Positions 7,883 to 16,276 of a stretch of 59,901 bases of DNA are shown one piece after another. The DNA is from Micrococcales bacterium (lineage in GTDB: Bacteria; Actinomycetota; Actinomycetes; Actinomycetales; Microbacteriaceae). Positions within the stretch are counted from its first letter, which is position 1. Every line of letters starts with the position of its first letter. The stretch covers positions 1-59,901 of the forward strand of contig CANGIU010000008.1 in the NCBI GenBank assembly GCA_947454255.1. Reading direction: 5' to 3'. Both the position numbers and the translations under genes were made by a program. The notes beneath the pieces are model-generated. The model did no database searches. It was not told the DNA's origin and saw nothing but the letters and a program-made list of their open reading frames with translations.

Positions 7883-8527
7883 TTACCTGATCCTTATGCT
7901 CTCGGGTATTACTAATACTTCACCATCAAAACTAATACCGGTTAGGTCTCTAACAACAATATCTGCATCAGACTTCTTGGCTCTTTCACCAACACCTATT
8001 ACTAGGCCCACTCCAGCTTCTATTGCAGAAATAACTCCTGCTTCAGCATCTTCAAAGACCACACAGTCCATTGGGTCAAACCCTAGGTTCTTAGCTCCTA
8101 GCAAATAAGGATCAGGATGTGGTTTACCTTGTTTCACGTCGTCGCCGGTTACTAGTTCTTTAGGGATAGGTAACCCTGCCGCTTCTAGTCTTGCTCTACC
8201 TAGGTTTGGGTTAGCTGATGTACAGATAGTCCAAACACCTAAAGGTAAAGAGGTGAGGAGTTCTTTAGCTCCAGCTAGAGGAATAGTTAGATTTGCCGTT
8301 TCTTGCTCTAGCTGGTTGACCCTGTTGTTGGCAACTGTAAAGAGGTCTAAAGAAACCAGTTCTCTAACCATGTCTTCTGCTCTTCTACCTGCATTGTTTG
8401 CTTTGTCTAAGTCATAACCAGGTGAGAACTCAGTCGCCCAAATATCCCATGCCTTCTTAGCTGCAGCATGCGAATCAACCAAGACACCATCGTTGTCAAA
8501 GAGGATGGCAGAGCAGGAGAACTTCAT
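7883..8527 (-). CDS. HAD-superfamily sugar phosphatase/phosphoglucomutase-like
   Basis: About 214 residues from the ATG at 8527. Motif I is LFDNDGVLVDS (nucleophile Asp), motif II ICTSANPN, motif III KQGKPHPDPYLLGA, motif IV VVFEDAEAGVISAIEAG. This pattern and the four-helix cap belong to the beta-phosphoglucomutase/sugar phosphatase group. The open frame extends to 8602, but the family-conserved start (MKFSCSAILFDND) is at 8527, so the first 25 codons are probably not translated. It is followed with no gap by the glutaredoxin-like gene. The substrate is unknown. Confidence 0.87.
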   Translation of the reverse strand: MKFSCSAILFDNDGVLVDSHAAAKKAWDIWATEFSPGYDLDKANNAGRRAEDMVRELVSLDLFTVANNRVNQLEQETANLTIPLAGAKELLTSLPLGVWTICTSANPNLGRARLEAAGLPIPKELVTGDDVKQGKPHPDPYLLGAKNLGFDPMDCVVFEDAEAGVISAIEAGVGLVIGVGERAKKSDADIVVRDLTGISFDGEVLVIPESIRIR

Positions 8528-8621
8528 AACTAACAGGTTACAGCTAACAGAAATAGGGAGCTGAATTACTATTCTGTAATCACTGGGGTTATTTAGATTC
8601 AACTATTTGTTAGGGGCACAA

Positions 8622-9362
8622 ATGTTCTTTCTTCTACTAATCGGTGCTGTCGTTTATGGCCGGATCATGATCAAGAATCGACTTGAATCAGGCAAGCCCG
8701 GCGAAAGAGAAAAAGTTGGTCGCTTTTTATGGATTGCTGGTTGGGTAATTGCGGCTATACCAATAGTGATCATTGCCTTTGTATCAGCCTTTGTATCAGC
8801 CTTTGTATCACCATTCGTCCGTGATCCACTTAGTGGATTCATTGGCTTCGAATCAATGCTCGGATACACCTTCGACGGCATTGTTGTAGGGGCTTTCTGT
8901 GCTTACTTAGGCAGAAAATACATGCGTGGGGAGAGCACTTTCATCATCAAGGAAACCCCCAAGATCGAGGAAAGAGTGCCCCTAATCACTGAGGTAAAAA
9001 TCACTACTGAAGGGACTAAACCCAAAATGGCACCCAAAGAACTTGAAGTTTTGTCTCTTGTCTTTAGTCTCCTAATGTGTGCTTACATTTTCATTACACC
9101 CTTCATCGGAAATAAAGGCACGAGCAACGGGAGTAGTTCCGAGGCAGCTGGCATTGCTTTCCTAACTTCTTTTCCAGCAGCTTTGGTAGGTTTCTTCATT
9201 TTGTTTGCGATACCTGCAGCCCTTATCACGAGGAGCGCACTGACATTTACAGAAAGAGAAGCCGCCATTCGAAGGAGTAGAAAGGCAATGTTTTTAGCCG
9301 GGACATTGCTTGTCTGGGCGATCGGCGCCACCGTACTAGTGGTAATTCCAAGGTTGGTATAA
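8622..9362 (+). CDS. Unknown polytopic membrane protein
   Basis: About 246 residues with roughly six hydrophobic helices and a charged loop in the middle (about residues 108-143). The frame opens at a TTG at 8607, but AGGGG sits seven bases before the ATG at 8622, which is preferred. A 12-bp direct repeat gives FVSAFVSAFVSPFV in helix 2. No family is recognised. It begins a run of three small membrane-protein genes on the same strand (8622-9996). Confidence 0.7.
   Translation: MFFLLLIGAVVYGRIMIKNRLESGKPGEREKVGRFLWIAGWVIAAIPIVIIAFVSAFVSAFVSPFVRDPLSGFIGFESMLGYTFDGIVVGAFCAYLGRKYMRGESTFIIKETPKIEERVPLITEVKITTEGTKPKMAPKELEVLSLVFSLLMCAYIFITPFIGNKGTSNGSSSEAAGIAFLTSFPAALVGFFILFAIPAALITRSALTFTEREAAIRRSRKAMFLAGTLLVWAIGATVLVVIPRLV
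8775..8810 (+). repeat. Three tandem 12-bp units inside a membrane-protein gene
   Basis: GCCTTTGTATCA occurs three times in a row (8775-8786, 8787-8798, 8799-8810) and encodes AFVS units at the end of the second predicted helix. The copies are identical, as expected of recent slippage. Confidence 0.95.
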
Positions 9363-9367
9363 ATATC

Positions 9368-9589
9368 ATGAGCATGTCCTTTGAAGAACAAAAATCCAAT
9401 GCGAATCTTGTGCTTGTCGTCGGTTTAGTGTTGTTCGCAATCGGTGTACTACTAGTAGTTATATCCTTCTTCTACTTTTTTGACATTCGCCCAGAGAGCC
9501 AAATGCTGGGCTTTATGTTTACAGGACTTGTTCTTGGTGTGATTGGAGTAATAAATATACTTAGGGGTCTTTTCAAGCTATTCCAATAG
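9368..9589 (+). CDS. Small two-helix membrane protein, unknown
   Basis: 73 residues with two hydrophobic segments (about 14-36 and 46-66) and a short loop (FDIRPESQM). It begins 5 nt after the preceding membrane-protein gene and is probably in the same transcript. No family is recognised. Confidence 0.6.
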   Translation: MSMSFEEQKSNANLVLVVGLVLFAIGVLLVVISFFYFFDIRPESQMLGFMFTGLVLGVIGVINILRGLFKLFQ

Positions 9590-9702
9590 TTCAAAAAACA
9601 AACTCGTGGAAAGAATCAAAAGAGATAATGAGCTCAAACCTTGATCCACAAAAATATTTAAGAAGAAGTAGCAACGCACTTACTAATTGACAGGACCAGA
9701 AC

Positions 9703-9996
9703 ATGACCAGCAACAAACAAGAACCAAACTCTAAGCGCAAGATGTGGAATTACATCGGCTGGGGCGTAGCTCTATCCCCATTCATACTGCTGGCAGTAGG
9801 GCCTGCTTCATACAGCTACCGTGGCGATAGCCACGGTGCAGGAGAAGCAATATTCTTGTTCTTTGTGAGCATCCCTGCAGGATTATTTGTTTCCCTTATT
9901 GGTCGACGTCCTAAGGTAGCCCTTTATATAGGAATAGTTATTGCAGCATATATTCTGTTTGCTTTTGTGTATTCAGCAATCACTCAGCACAACTAG
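9703..9996 (+). CDS. Small three-helix membrane protein, unknown
   Basis: 97 residues: a hydrophilic basic start, then helices near 15-33, 49-66 and 71-92. AGGA lies about 8 nt before the ATG. It follows a 113-nt AT-rich gap in which I see no gene. It is convergent with the next gene, 5 nt away. No family is recognised. Confidence 0.6.
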   Translation: MTSNKQEPNSKRKMWNYIGWGVALSPFILLAVGPASYSYRGDSHGAGEAIFLFFVSIPAGLFVSLIGRRPKVALYIGIVIAAYILFAFVYSAITQHN

Positions 9997-10001
9997 TAAA
10001 A

Positions 10002-10970
10002 CTACTTTGCAGAAATAATGCTTCTAACTCGAACAGTGAAGTAAGTAATTACAACTGAGATCACATAGATGGCTAGAACCGGAAGCATCATGTTGACAAG
10101 CCAGTCACTGAATGCCACGTTACCCACTGTGTATGCACCAACGACACCTTCACCAGCACCAAAAGAGATACCAGTCAGGATCACGATAAAGATCACTACA
10201 AGAGTCAGGTTCAATCTAAGAGCCGTGCTGCTCTTAGCGCTCTTGGTGTCTGCTTGAGATGCGCCGAGTGCTCTAGTTCTTGCTGAATAGAATCCACCAA
10301 GACCAAGAGATGCTGCAACTAGAAGAAGAATAAAGATCCAGTACCAAACACTGTTTCCTGAGCCGAAGTGAGTTCCCATAGAGCTCAAAATAAATACAAG
10401 GGCAATTCCTAGAACTGGGAATATGTAGGCAAGGGAAGCTTCAAGCTTTGCCTTCTTCTCTTCAGGTGTTCTTTCACCCTTACCCATCTCTGACTTACGG
10501 AAGACAGTTGTGCTCAACAGGAGAGCAGTACTACCAAGGGCAGCCAAAAGAATAGGTAAGTAAGCTCCGGTTGTCATTTCTAGGAAGCTGACTTTTCTAT
10601 ATGAGCTAAAAGATGAAATTGAATCAACAGATGTTGCAGTACTAAATGCAGAGAACGCAAAGAAGAATAGCGAGAGTGCGGTAACCACGATCCAGACAGT
10701 TGCGTATTTCAGGACAGGAAGAGCACCTGGGGTCTTCTTTGCTAATTCAACATCTGCGATTCGATATGCGCAAGCAACAAAGAAAGCCTGCCCCAAAAGA
10801 GCCACTAGAAATACATAAGTTGCAGGAGTGGTTAATTGGATATGATTTGGGTCACTCAGGGCGTCTTTCGCCCCCACAATGATCCAATAGGTTGCCAACA
10901 TAAAACCAACCCAAGCGGTAGTCATACCAACTAGGACAAGGGCAGTTGCTTTTTTAAGTGATTTCTCCAT
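10002..10970 (-). CDS. Unknown multi-pass membrane protein
   Basis: 322 residues with about eight hydrophobic helices. A polar loop near residues 160-180 is rich in Glu and Lys, and a second one lies near 232-247. No motif points to a transporter or enzyme family. The start ATG at 10970 gives a basic N terminus (MEKSLKKA) and then helix 1, which fits an inner-membrane protein. It is divergent from the DUF1801 gene. Confidence 0.7.
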   Translation of the reverse strand: MEKSLKKATALVLVGMTTAWVGFMLATYWIIVGAKDALSDPNHIQLTTPATYVFLVALLGQAFFVACAYRIADVELAKKTPGALPVLKYATVWIVVTALSLFFFAFSAFSTATSVDSISSFSSYRKVSFLEMTTGAYLPILLAALGSTALLLSTTVFRKSEMGKGERTPEEKKAKLEASLAYIFPVLGIALVFILSSMGTHFGSGNSVWYWIFILLLVAASLGLGGFYSARTRALGASQADTKSAKSSTALRLNLTLVVIFIVILTGISFGAGEGVVGAYTVGNVAFSDWLVNMMLPVLAIYVISVVITYFTVRVRSIISAK

Positions 10971-11077
10971 GGCATAAGCCTATTTGGAAACACCGATTGG
11001 CTAAACAGAGGTTCTATCCCCTATTTAGGGGACAAAGGAGAAACTTAAGGTCTAATGCCCCCAATAAACTTGAGACT

Positions 11078-11431
11078 ATGTCCGCAAGTGAAGTAACCGC
11101 CTATTTCAAGGCACAAGACCCTACCAAGGCTAAGACCCTTGAAGCTATGCGAACAATACTTCTTGAGACTGAACCAGGTCTAGAACAAACAATTGCTTGG
11201 AAATCAGCAATGTTCAAATACAACGACAAGTTCGTTGTTGGGCTTTGTGCTCACAAAGCCCACATGTCTTTCTCAATGCCTCAGTCAGACCTATTACTAG
11301 ATAACCCAGACCTAAAGGACTTTGTAGTTTCTAAAGGTTCATTCCAGTTTGCGGTTGACCAAGTGCTACCTAAGAAACTAGTCAGCAAACTAGTCAAAGC
11401 GAGACTTAAAGAAATCAGAGAAGCTAAATGA
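11078..11431 (+). CDS. DUF1801 (YdhG-like) protein
   Basis: About 117 residues from the ATG at 11078. The order EVTAYFKAQDP, LETEPGLEQTIAWKSAMFKY, VGLCAHKAHMSFSM and a C-terminal basic helix is the DUF1801 pattern, a small alpha/beta domain of unclear function. The open frame starts 40 codons earlier, but that part is unlike the family and overlaps the divergent gene's upstream region. Its TGA overlaps the ATG of the sugar kinase (ATGA at 11428-11431), so the two are translationally coupled. Confidence 0.82.
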   Translation: MSASEVTAYFKAQDPTKAKTLEAMRTILLETEPGLEQTIAWKSAMFKYNDKFVVGLCAHKAHMSFSMPQSDLLLDNPDLKDFVVSKGSFQFAVDQVLPKKLVSKLVKARLKEIREAK

Positions 11432-12375
11432 TCGTAGTTATTGGTGAAGCCCTAATTGACCTTATTGAATCAAGAGAGACTAAAGGTCAGTTCAATGCTG
11501 TTGTTGGCGGAGCCAACTGCAATGTTGCTTTAGCTTTAGCTAGAAGAGGCAACAACCACCAGTTCTTAGCCCGAATCTCAACAGATAGATTCGGTGGTCT
11601 AATCAAAGAAAGACTTAGCTCTAACAACGTAAAGACTGATCACATCATCACAACTGATGAGCCGACAACTCTTGCTGTTATTAGTGTCAATGCTCAAGGA
11701 TCACCAACATACAACTTTTATACCAATGGAACAGCCGACTGGGGTTGGACTAAAGAAGAACTTCCAACCCAACAGCAACTAAAAGACCTAAACGTTAAAG
11801 CAATTCAATTCGGTTGCCTAACCATGGCTATGGAACCAGGCAACCTAGTAATTGAAGATTGGGCTAAACAAGCACAAGACGTAACCATTAGTCACGACAT
11901 CAACATCAGAGCAGCACTTGGCTTTGATAGAAACAAAGAAAGAGAAAGAGTTGAAAGAGTCAACTCTTTCTCACACATCATCAAAGCCAGTGATGAAGAC
12001 ATTGAGTGGCTATACAACTTAGAACCAGATGCAGATCTAACTGAAGTAATAGCTAACTGGATAAATAACACCAACAAGATTGTCCTGCTAACCAGAGGCT
12101 CTCAAGGAACCAGAATCTATACCAAAGACACAACAGTTGATGTTCCAGCTAGAAAGATCACTGTAAAGGACACAGTTGGAGCAGGAGACACATTCATAGC
12201 TCATCTCCTAGGTCAACTAGATGACAACAACTACCTAGGTAACAACCTAGAAACCCTAGACCTAGAAACCCTAAAGACCTACGTCTATACCGCAGGCATA
12301 GCAGCCAGCATCACCTGTGAAAGAGCAGGATGTGAGCCTCCTACTTTGGAGGAAGTGAAAGCGCTAAATAACTAG
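11428..12375 (+). CDS. PfkB-family sugar kinase, probably fructokinase
   Basis: 315 residues. It has the N-terminal PfkB signature region VVGGANCNVALALARRG (about 26-42) and the C-terminal catalytic motif VKDTVGAGDTFIAHLLG with the GAGD anion hole and base Asp (about 249-265). Overall it matches the fructokinase subgroup that phosphorylates fructose to fructose-6-phosphate, but 2-keto-3-deoxygluconate or ribose cannot be excluded from sequence. It is translationally coupled to the DUF1801 gene. Confidence 0.88.
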   Translation: MIVVIGEALIDLIESRETKGQFNAVVGGANCNVALALARRGNNHQFLARISTDRFGGLIKERLSSNNVKTDHIITTDEPTTLAVISVNAQGSPTYNFYTNGTADWGWTKEELPTQQQLKDLNVKAIQFGCLTMAMEPGNLVIEDWAKQAQDVTISHDINIRAALGFDRNKERERVERVNSFSHIIKASDEDIEWLYNLEPDADLTEVIANWINNTNKIVLLTRGSQGTRIYTKDTTVDVPARKITVKDTVGAGDTFIAHLLGQLDDNNYLGNNLETLDLETLKTYVYTAGIAASITCERAGCEPPTLEEVKALNN

Positions 12376-12431
12376 ATCACGTCTTTGCAACATGCAGCGC
12401 CGAGCGGGAAAAGATCACTTATGCTTCTGGC

Positions 12432-13346
12432 ATGTACGATTTCGTGGAACAAGCTCTTATACGCCTGGACATATTCCAATGGTTGGAACTAAGGCTCGGT
12501 GAGCATGAGTGGATAACCAAAGACGAACTACTCAACGGCTACTCCTATAAGGGAATTCGAATTCCACTGATCCCGACACAACAAGGAATCCATAACCCAC
12601 AAATTTTTAACGAAACCCTGAGTGTTGTATCTACTGCTCGCAGCAAGTATGAGGATTCAACCCGAGACGATGGCATGATCGAGTACGACTATGAGTCTCA
12701 AAGCGTTGAAGGCTACAACACAAAACTTAGACGAGCATATGTAAACAAAACACCAATTATTTATCTCAAGCAAATCAAACCTGGCATCTATCAACCGTCG
12801 ATAAATGTCTACGTCATAGGGGATGACCTTATAAATAAAAAATTCATTCTTGATTTCAGAAGTACAAATCCCGAAAATGACGAGTTCCAGCCCGAATTCA
12901 AGACCTTGCCGAGTACGGAATTTGAGAAGAAGTACGCGATTCAGCAAACTAAAAGACGTTTACATCAGCCACAGTTTAGGGCGGCAGTTTTATACGCTTA
13001 CGAGGAGAAATGCGCAATTTGTAGATTGAAGCACCCTAAGTTACTCGACGCGGCGCACATCGTTCCCGACAGCCATGAACTAGGTGTCCCAAAAGTTTCG
13101 AATGGGTTAGCGCTATGCAAAATTCACCACGCAGCTCTAGACCAAAAATTTATAGGAATCACACCGGATTACACGGTTGACGTCGACAAAGACCTGCTCA
13201 CAGAGGTTGACGGGCCAATGTTGAAACACGGCATTCAGGAGATGAATGGAATCACTATTCAAGTACCTAAAGCAAAGGATGAGAAGCCAGATCGTAGGTT
13301 ACTCGAGTTGAGTTACGCTTCTTTCCTAGCTAACTCAAGAAAGTAG
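12432..13346 (+). CDS. HNH endonuclease, predicted modification-dependent or orphan restriction type
   Basis: 304 residues. The N-terminal half (to about 170) is of the sort found in COG3440 predicted restriction endonucleases, with YDYESQSVEGYNTKLRRAY and TPIIYLKQIKPGIYQP. The C-terminal HNH domain has CAICRLKHPKLLDAAHIVP, then GLALCKIHHAALDQKFIGI, with zinc-binding cysteines and the catalytic HIVP histidine visible. In related proteins the N-terminal part recognises modified DNA. No methylase or partner specificity gene lies nearby, which favours an orphan or modification-dependent nuclease. The start ATG at 12432 has no strong Shine-Dalgarno. It ends next to a convergent unknown gene. Confidence 0.85.
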   Translation: MYDFVEQALIRLDIFQWLELRLGEHEWITKDELLNGYSYKGIRIPLIPTQQGIHNPQIFNETLSVVSTARSKYEDSTRDDGMIEYDYESQSVEGYNTKLRRAYVNKTPIIYLKQIKPGIYQPSINVYVIGDDLINKKFILDFRSTNPENDEFQPEFKTLPSTEFEKKYAIQQTKRRLHQPQFRAAVLYAYEEKCAICRLKHPKLLDAAHIVPDSHELGVPKVSNGLALCKIHHAALDQKFIGITPDYTVDVDKDLLTEVDGPMLKHGIQEMNGITIQVPKAKDEKPDRRLLELSYASFLANSRK

Positions 13347-13763
13347 TCATACTAGACCGCTTTTTTGCGCTTGATTTACTATCCGATCCCACAACACATC
13401 CACCGAATGGTTCTGATCTGTTCCCATCAGTGGCCAGGAGAGTCTTCTGCCTACTAAGCCTCTGAACTTGGGGTTAGGTTCTGGTTCTAGGGTTTTATGG
13501 TTTCTGTGGTGTTTGGATTCGATGATGGCTAGGAGGTTGTCTGACTTCTCTAGTCTTAGACCACATGTACAGGTGTTCTCAGTAATTAGGGAGTGCAGCC
13601 CTTCCTCATAGTCAGCTAGGACAACTGTGTATGGTGCTGCTTCTGCCCAGGAACCAAAGAAGACTGGGGAGGAGTCTATCCTCCCCCGCTTCTTTCTTAT
13701 GGCTTCGAGTTTCTCTTGAGGGTTCTCCCACTGCTTTGTATAGCTCCAGCCTTTAGTTGGCAT
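13347..13763 (-). CDS. Unknown protein, second gene of a two-gene unit
   Basis: 138 residues, hydrophilic, with a tryptophan-rich start (GWSYTKQWENPQ), a CTCG pair near residue 75 and a His-rich HHRNHK near 90. No family is recognised. Its ATG lies 11 nt inside the upstream unknown gene, so they are coupled. It is convergent with the HNH nuclease gene with no gap. Confidence 0.6.
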   Translation of the reverse strand: MPTKGWSYTKQWENPQEKLEAIRKKRGRIDSSPVFFGSWAEAAPYTVVLADYEEGLHSLITENTCTCGLRLEKSDNLLAIIESKHHRNHKTLEPEPNPKFRGLVGRRLSWPLMGTDQNHSVDVLWDRIVNQAQKSGLV

Positions 13764-14160
13764 TGTGTTCTCCTATTACCAATGGTGGACGTTCTGCGAT
13801 GATGCGGTCTATTTCTTCTGGGTCTGTCTGCTTGAGTTCCCTAACGCAAGGGGTTAGTGGTTCGTTAGTCATGTTGAAGCAGTCGGTTGAGTAGTCGCCT
13901 TTGACGAAGAGCCAAGGTCTACCCTTGGTAGCTTCGATGTTTTCTGGTTTTGCTCCGGCAAGAGCGATTAGAAGCCTCTGCGGGTTATGGGTAAACCAGA
14001 AGCTGGTGACCCCTTCAACTGTGACTTGGAATGCTGCGTCACCAAATACTCTTACCTGTGCTGGGACTCTAGGTTGACTTGCACTGTTGATGGCGATGTA
14101 GTGGAAGTGGTGTCCTTCTGCGTAGCTGTAGCAGCGGTTATTGTTTGTTGATTCGGACAT
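13753..14160 (-). CDS. Unknown protein, first gene of a two-gene unit
   Basis: About 135 residues from the ATG at 14160 (MSESTNNNRCYSYAEGHHF). AAAGGGG stands 8 nt before this ATG and fixes the start; the open frame to 14232 runs back through the structured leader and is discounted. The sequence looks like a small beta-rich soluble domain (QVRVFGDAAFQVTVEGVTSF), with no family recognised. It overlaps the next gene by 11 nt. The leader in front can adopt two exclusive pairings, one hiding the ribosome-binding site. Confidence 0.6.
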   Translation of the reverse strand: MSESTNNNRCYSYAEGHHFHYIAINSASQPRVPAQVRVFGDAAFQVTVEGVTSFWFTHNPQRLLIALAGAKPENIEATKGRPWLFVKGDYSTDCFNMTNEPLTPCVRELKQTDPEEIDRIIAERPPLVIGEHNAN

Positions 14161-14216
14161 GAGTAATGCCCCTTTCTTCAAGCTTTCGCTTGATCTATCG
14201 GGGCATTGCTGCCCCA
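14161..14216 (-). promoter_or_regulatory. Leader with mutually exclusive pairings over a ribosome-binding site
   Basis: Read on the minus strand: GGGGCA/GCAA/TGCCCC (14215-14200) forms a hairpin with a GNRA loop. Next, TCAAGC/GAAA/GCTTGA (14193-14178) forms a second hairpin. Then GGGGCATT (14172-14165) contains the Shine-Dalgarno of the downstream gene. AATGCCCC (14207-14200), half of the first hairpin, is exactly complementary to GGGGCATT. Hairpin 1 and sequestration of the ribosome-binding site therefore exclude each other. This is the geometry of a translational switch. A ligand or protein is not known, and chance is possible in so short a region. Confidence 0.45.
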
Positions 14217-14302
14217 TCTTTGATTGCTTCAACGGTTGTTGAGGCCTGTTCCTTTGTTAATGCTTTGGCACCTTACCGATGGGTGGCAGGTTGCTCTCTT
14301 CT

Positions 14303-14318
14303 TAAGTTCTTACGAACT
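14303..14318 (-). other. Short GNRA-capped hairpin
   Basis: AAGTTC/GTAA/GAACTT on the minus strand lies in the gap between the TPR gene stop and the downstream unknown pair. No T-run follows, so it is not a standard terminator; it may be a processing or stability element. Confidence 0.35.
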
Positions 14319-14348
14319 TGAACAGTTGTATTTAGTTTTTAGTTGTTG

Positions 14349-15926
14349 CTAGTAACTTTCCGGCTTGTCTTTACCTTTGGTGCGGAAAGTTTTGGAAAGC
14401 ATTAGTGCACGGTCAATGTTACCGGCTTCCATGTTTTTCTCAATAGCAGAATCAATCCATTTCTTTGCTTCAACAGATTTCTTCTGTGCTTTGAGGAATC
14501 TAAATCGATTTTCGTAAGCGTAGGCCTTCTCCTGGATTGATTGACCTAGGCGGTAATCAGCAAGAAGTCGATCGTTGATTTCAATGGCTTCGTCGTAGCG
14601 TCCTACTTTGTATAGAGCGTGGCTAACGATGTTCTTTAGCTGAATCACAATCTCATCTTGGAACTCCAAACTTGCCTGGGTCAGAGTGTCCCAAAGTGTT
14701 GCAATAGCTAAAAAGTCTTCACTCTGGCGGTAACACTGAATCGCAGCAAAGTTTGCTTTCCAGCGTCCAGCGATATCACCCTCTTCACACTTCTTCATGA
14801 TTAGTTCACCGGCGACAATAAGAGCAGCAGCTGGCTGGTTGCTTTCAAGCAGGTTCTCAATCTCGATGAATGGCTTGTTGTCATCACCAATCTTCGGAAG
14901 TCTAGAATCAACCGCCATTGCCTGAGCAAGAATTGATCTTGCTTCTGACTCTCTACCGAGTTGAGTTAAGAGCTTTGCTAGGGCTTCGGAAGCTAGTTTG
15001 GCAATTCTGAATTCACGCTGCCAAGGCTTGTATGCGCCCTTTCTAACCCGCTGTAGGTAGCGTTCGGCTCGTTCGAATTCCCCGGTTTCGATAAAGGCAA
15101 TTCCTAACCAAAGTTTGGTTTCGGTTCTAGAACCATCGTTTAGTGCACGCTCTGCATTGCGCACTGAAAGCAGCAAATCCCTAGCCGGTTTGGCCATTCC
15201 TCTGCCAAGCATGATGCGAGCCTGGAGGCGATCAACATCGCAGATATCCCCAGGCATTGCGTACTCCAGGTATAGGGCTCTAGCCTTCTCAAGTAGTTCT
15301 TCAGCCTGATCTAGCTCGCCAATTTCAATGAGGCACTCTGCAGCTTTCTCGTAGCCGGTAGCTACTCCGCGGTCAATATGTAGCAGTTCGTTGAGTTCGG
15401 CCTGCATCTTGTATTGAAATACAGCTTCTGGATAGCGGTCAAAAGCAACCATAATCTTGCCCATGACATTGGCAAGAGCAGCCTTCTTGTCTAGCTCATC
15501 TTTATCAAGCGTAAATTCAGGAAGCATCGCTTCAGCTTCAAGTGCATACTCAAGGGCTGCCTTTGGGTTCCCCTGAGTGTTGAGCATCACTCTGGCCAGA
15601 GTGATGCGGAAATGAATCTGCCAAAGAATCAGCTTGTGCTCTAGCGCGATTTCTAATCCTGCTTGAAGGTAAGTAAGTTCGTCACCAATTTCTCCGCGGC
15701 TGTTTGCTTTGTAAGCCAGGGTTAGCAAGATGTGTGCTCTGCGGTCCCAAGGTGTGTTTGGGTCGTTGTATTCGCTCAAGAGTTCGTCCTCATCGGCGTG
15801 CCATTCAGGTGTCATTTGTGCTCCAAGGTTCTGACAAGTTTGGGATCGCCTAGCTTGTCTGCGGGGGTTGGAAATTTGTGTTGGAGAGTTATTGTCATAC
15901 ATGCCACTGACATTAATCTGAAACAC
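14349..15926 (-). CDS. TPR-repeat protein
   Basis: 525 residues, almost entirely alpha-helical, with tetratricopeptide-type units such as GNPKAALEYALEAEAMLP, GELDQAEELLEKARALY, GEFERAERYLQRVRKG and GRYDEAIEINDRLLADY. TPR arrays bind other proteins; no enzymatic domain is visible. The GTG at 15926 has AAAAGGGA upstream. The ATG at 15815 (MTPEWHADEDE) also has a GGAG upstream, and the first 37 residues are low-complexity, so the shorter form is possible. A highly similar role to known proteins cannot be assigned. Confidence 0.75.
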   Translation of the reverse strand: MFQINVSGMYDNNSPTQISNPRRQARRSQTCQNLGAQMTPEWHADEDELLSEYNDPNTPWDRRAHILLTLAYKANSRGEIGDELTYLQAGLEIALEHKLILWQIHFRITLARVMLNTQGNPKAALEYALEAEAMLPEFTLDKDELDKKAALANVMGKIMVAFDRYPEAVFQYKMQAELNELLHIDRGVATGYEKAAECLIEIGELDQAEELLEKARALYLEYAMPGDICDVDRLQARIMLGRGMAKPARDLLLSVRNAERALNDGSRTETKLWLGIAFIETGEFERAERYLQRVRKGAYKPWQREFRIAKLASEALAKLLTQLGRESEARSILAQAMAVDSRLPKIGDDNKPFIEIENLLESNQPAAALIVAGELIMKKCEEGDIAGRWKANFAAIQCYRQSEDFLAIATLWDTLTQASLEFQDEIVIQLKNIVSHALYKVGRYDEAIEINDRLLADYRLGQSIQEKAYAYENRFRFLKAQKKSVEAKKWIDSAIEKNMEAGNIDRALMLSKTFRTKGKDKPESY

Positions 15927-16003
15927 GCCGTTCCCTTTTAAGTTTTTAATTTGTTGTTCGCCACAGGCAAACCGAGGGAGTGCGGAGGTGCTGTTTTTAG
16001 AGC

Positions 16004-16186
16004 TTAGGTTTCTTCAATCACAGGTGTGATGGTGACATTCCAACCTTCATCGCCGAAGAGTCTTACTGCTTTTTGGGCTTTCTCACCAAGGACTCTGCCT
16101 TGGGATGCAATCTCTCCTGAGGAGTCTTTAGCTTCGATGTAGTAGATCTTGGCAGCTGGTAATGCGTTGCCGTCTAGGTCTCGCAC
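16004..16186 (-). CDS. Short unknown protein or gene remnant
   Basis: 60 residues (GTG at 16186) ending WNVTITPVIEET. The reading frame upstream of the GTG continues sensibly as DTPNIIV before a stop, with no ATG and no ribosome-binding site. It may start at a rare codon or be a fragment of a longer gene. The composition looks coding. No family is recognised. Confidence 0.35.
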   Translation of the reverse strand: MRDLDGNALPAAKIYYIEAKDSSGEIASQGRVLGEKAQKAVRLFGDEGWNVTITPVIEET

Positions 16187-16276
16187 AATGATGTTTGGGG
16201 TGTCTTATGGTATGGCTGGCTCCTAAGGTTTTGGTGTTTGGTTATAAGAACTCTTTTGAGTTCAGAATTATTCCCG

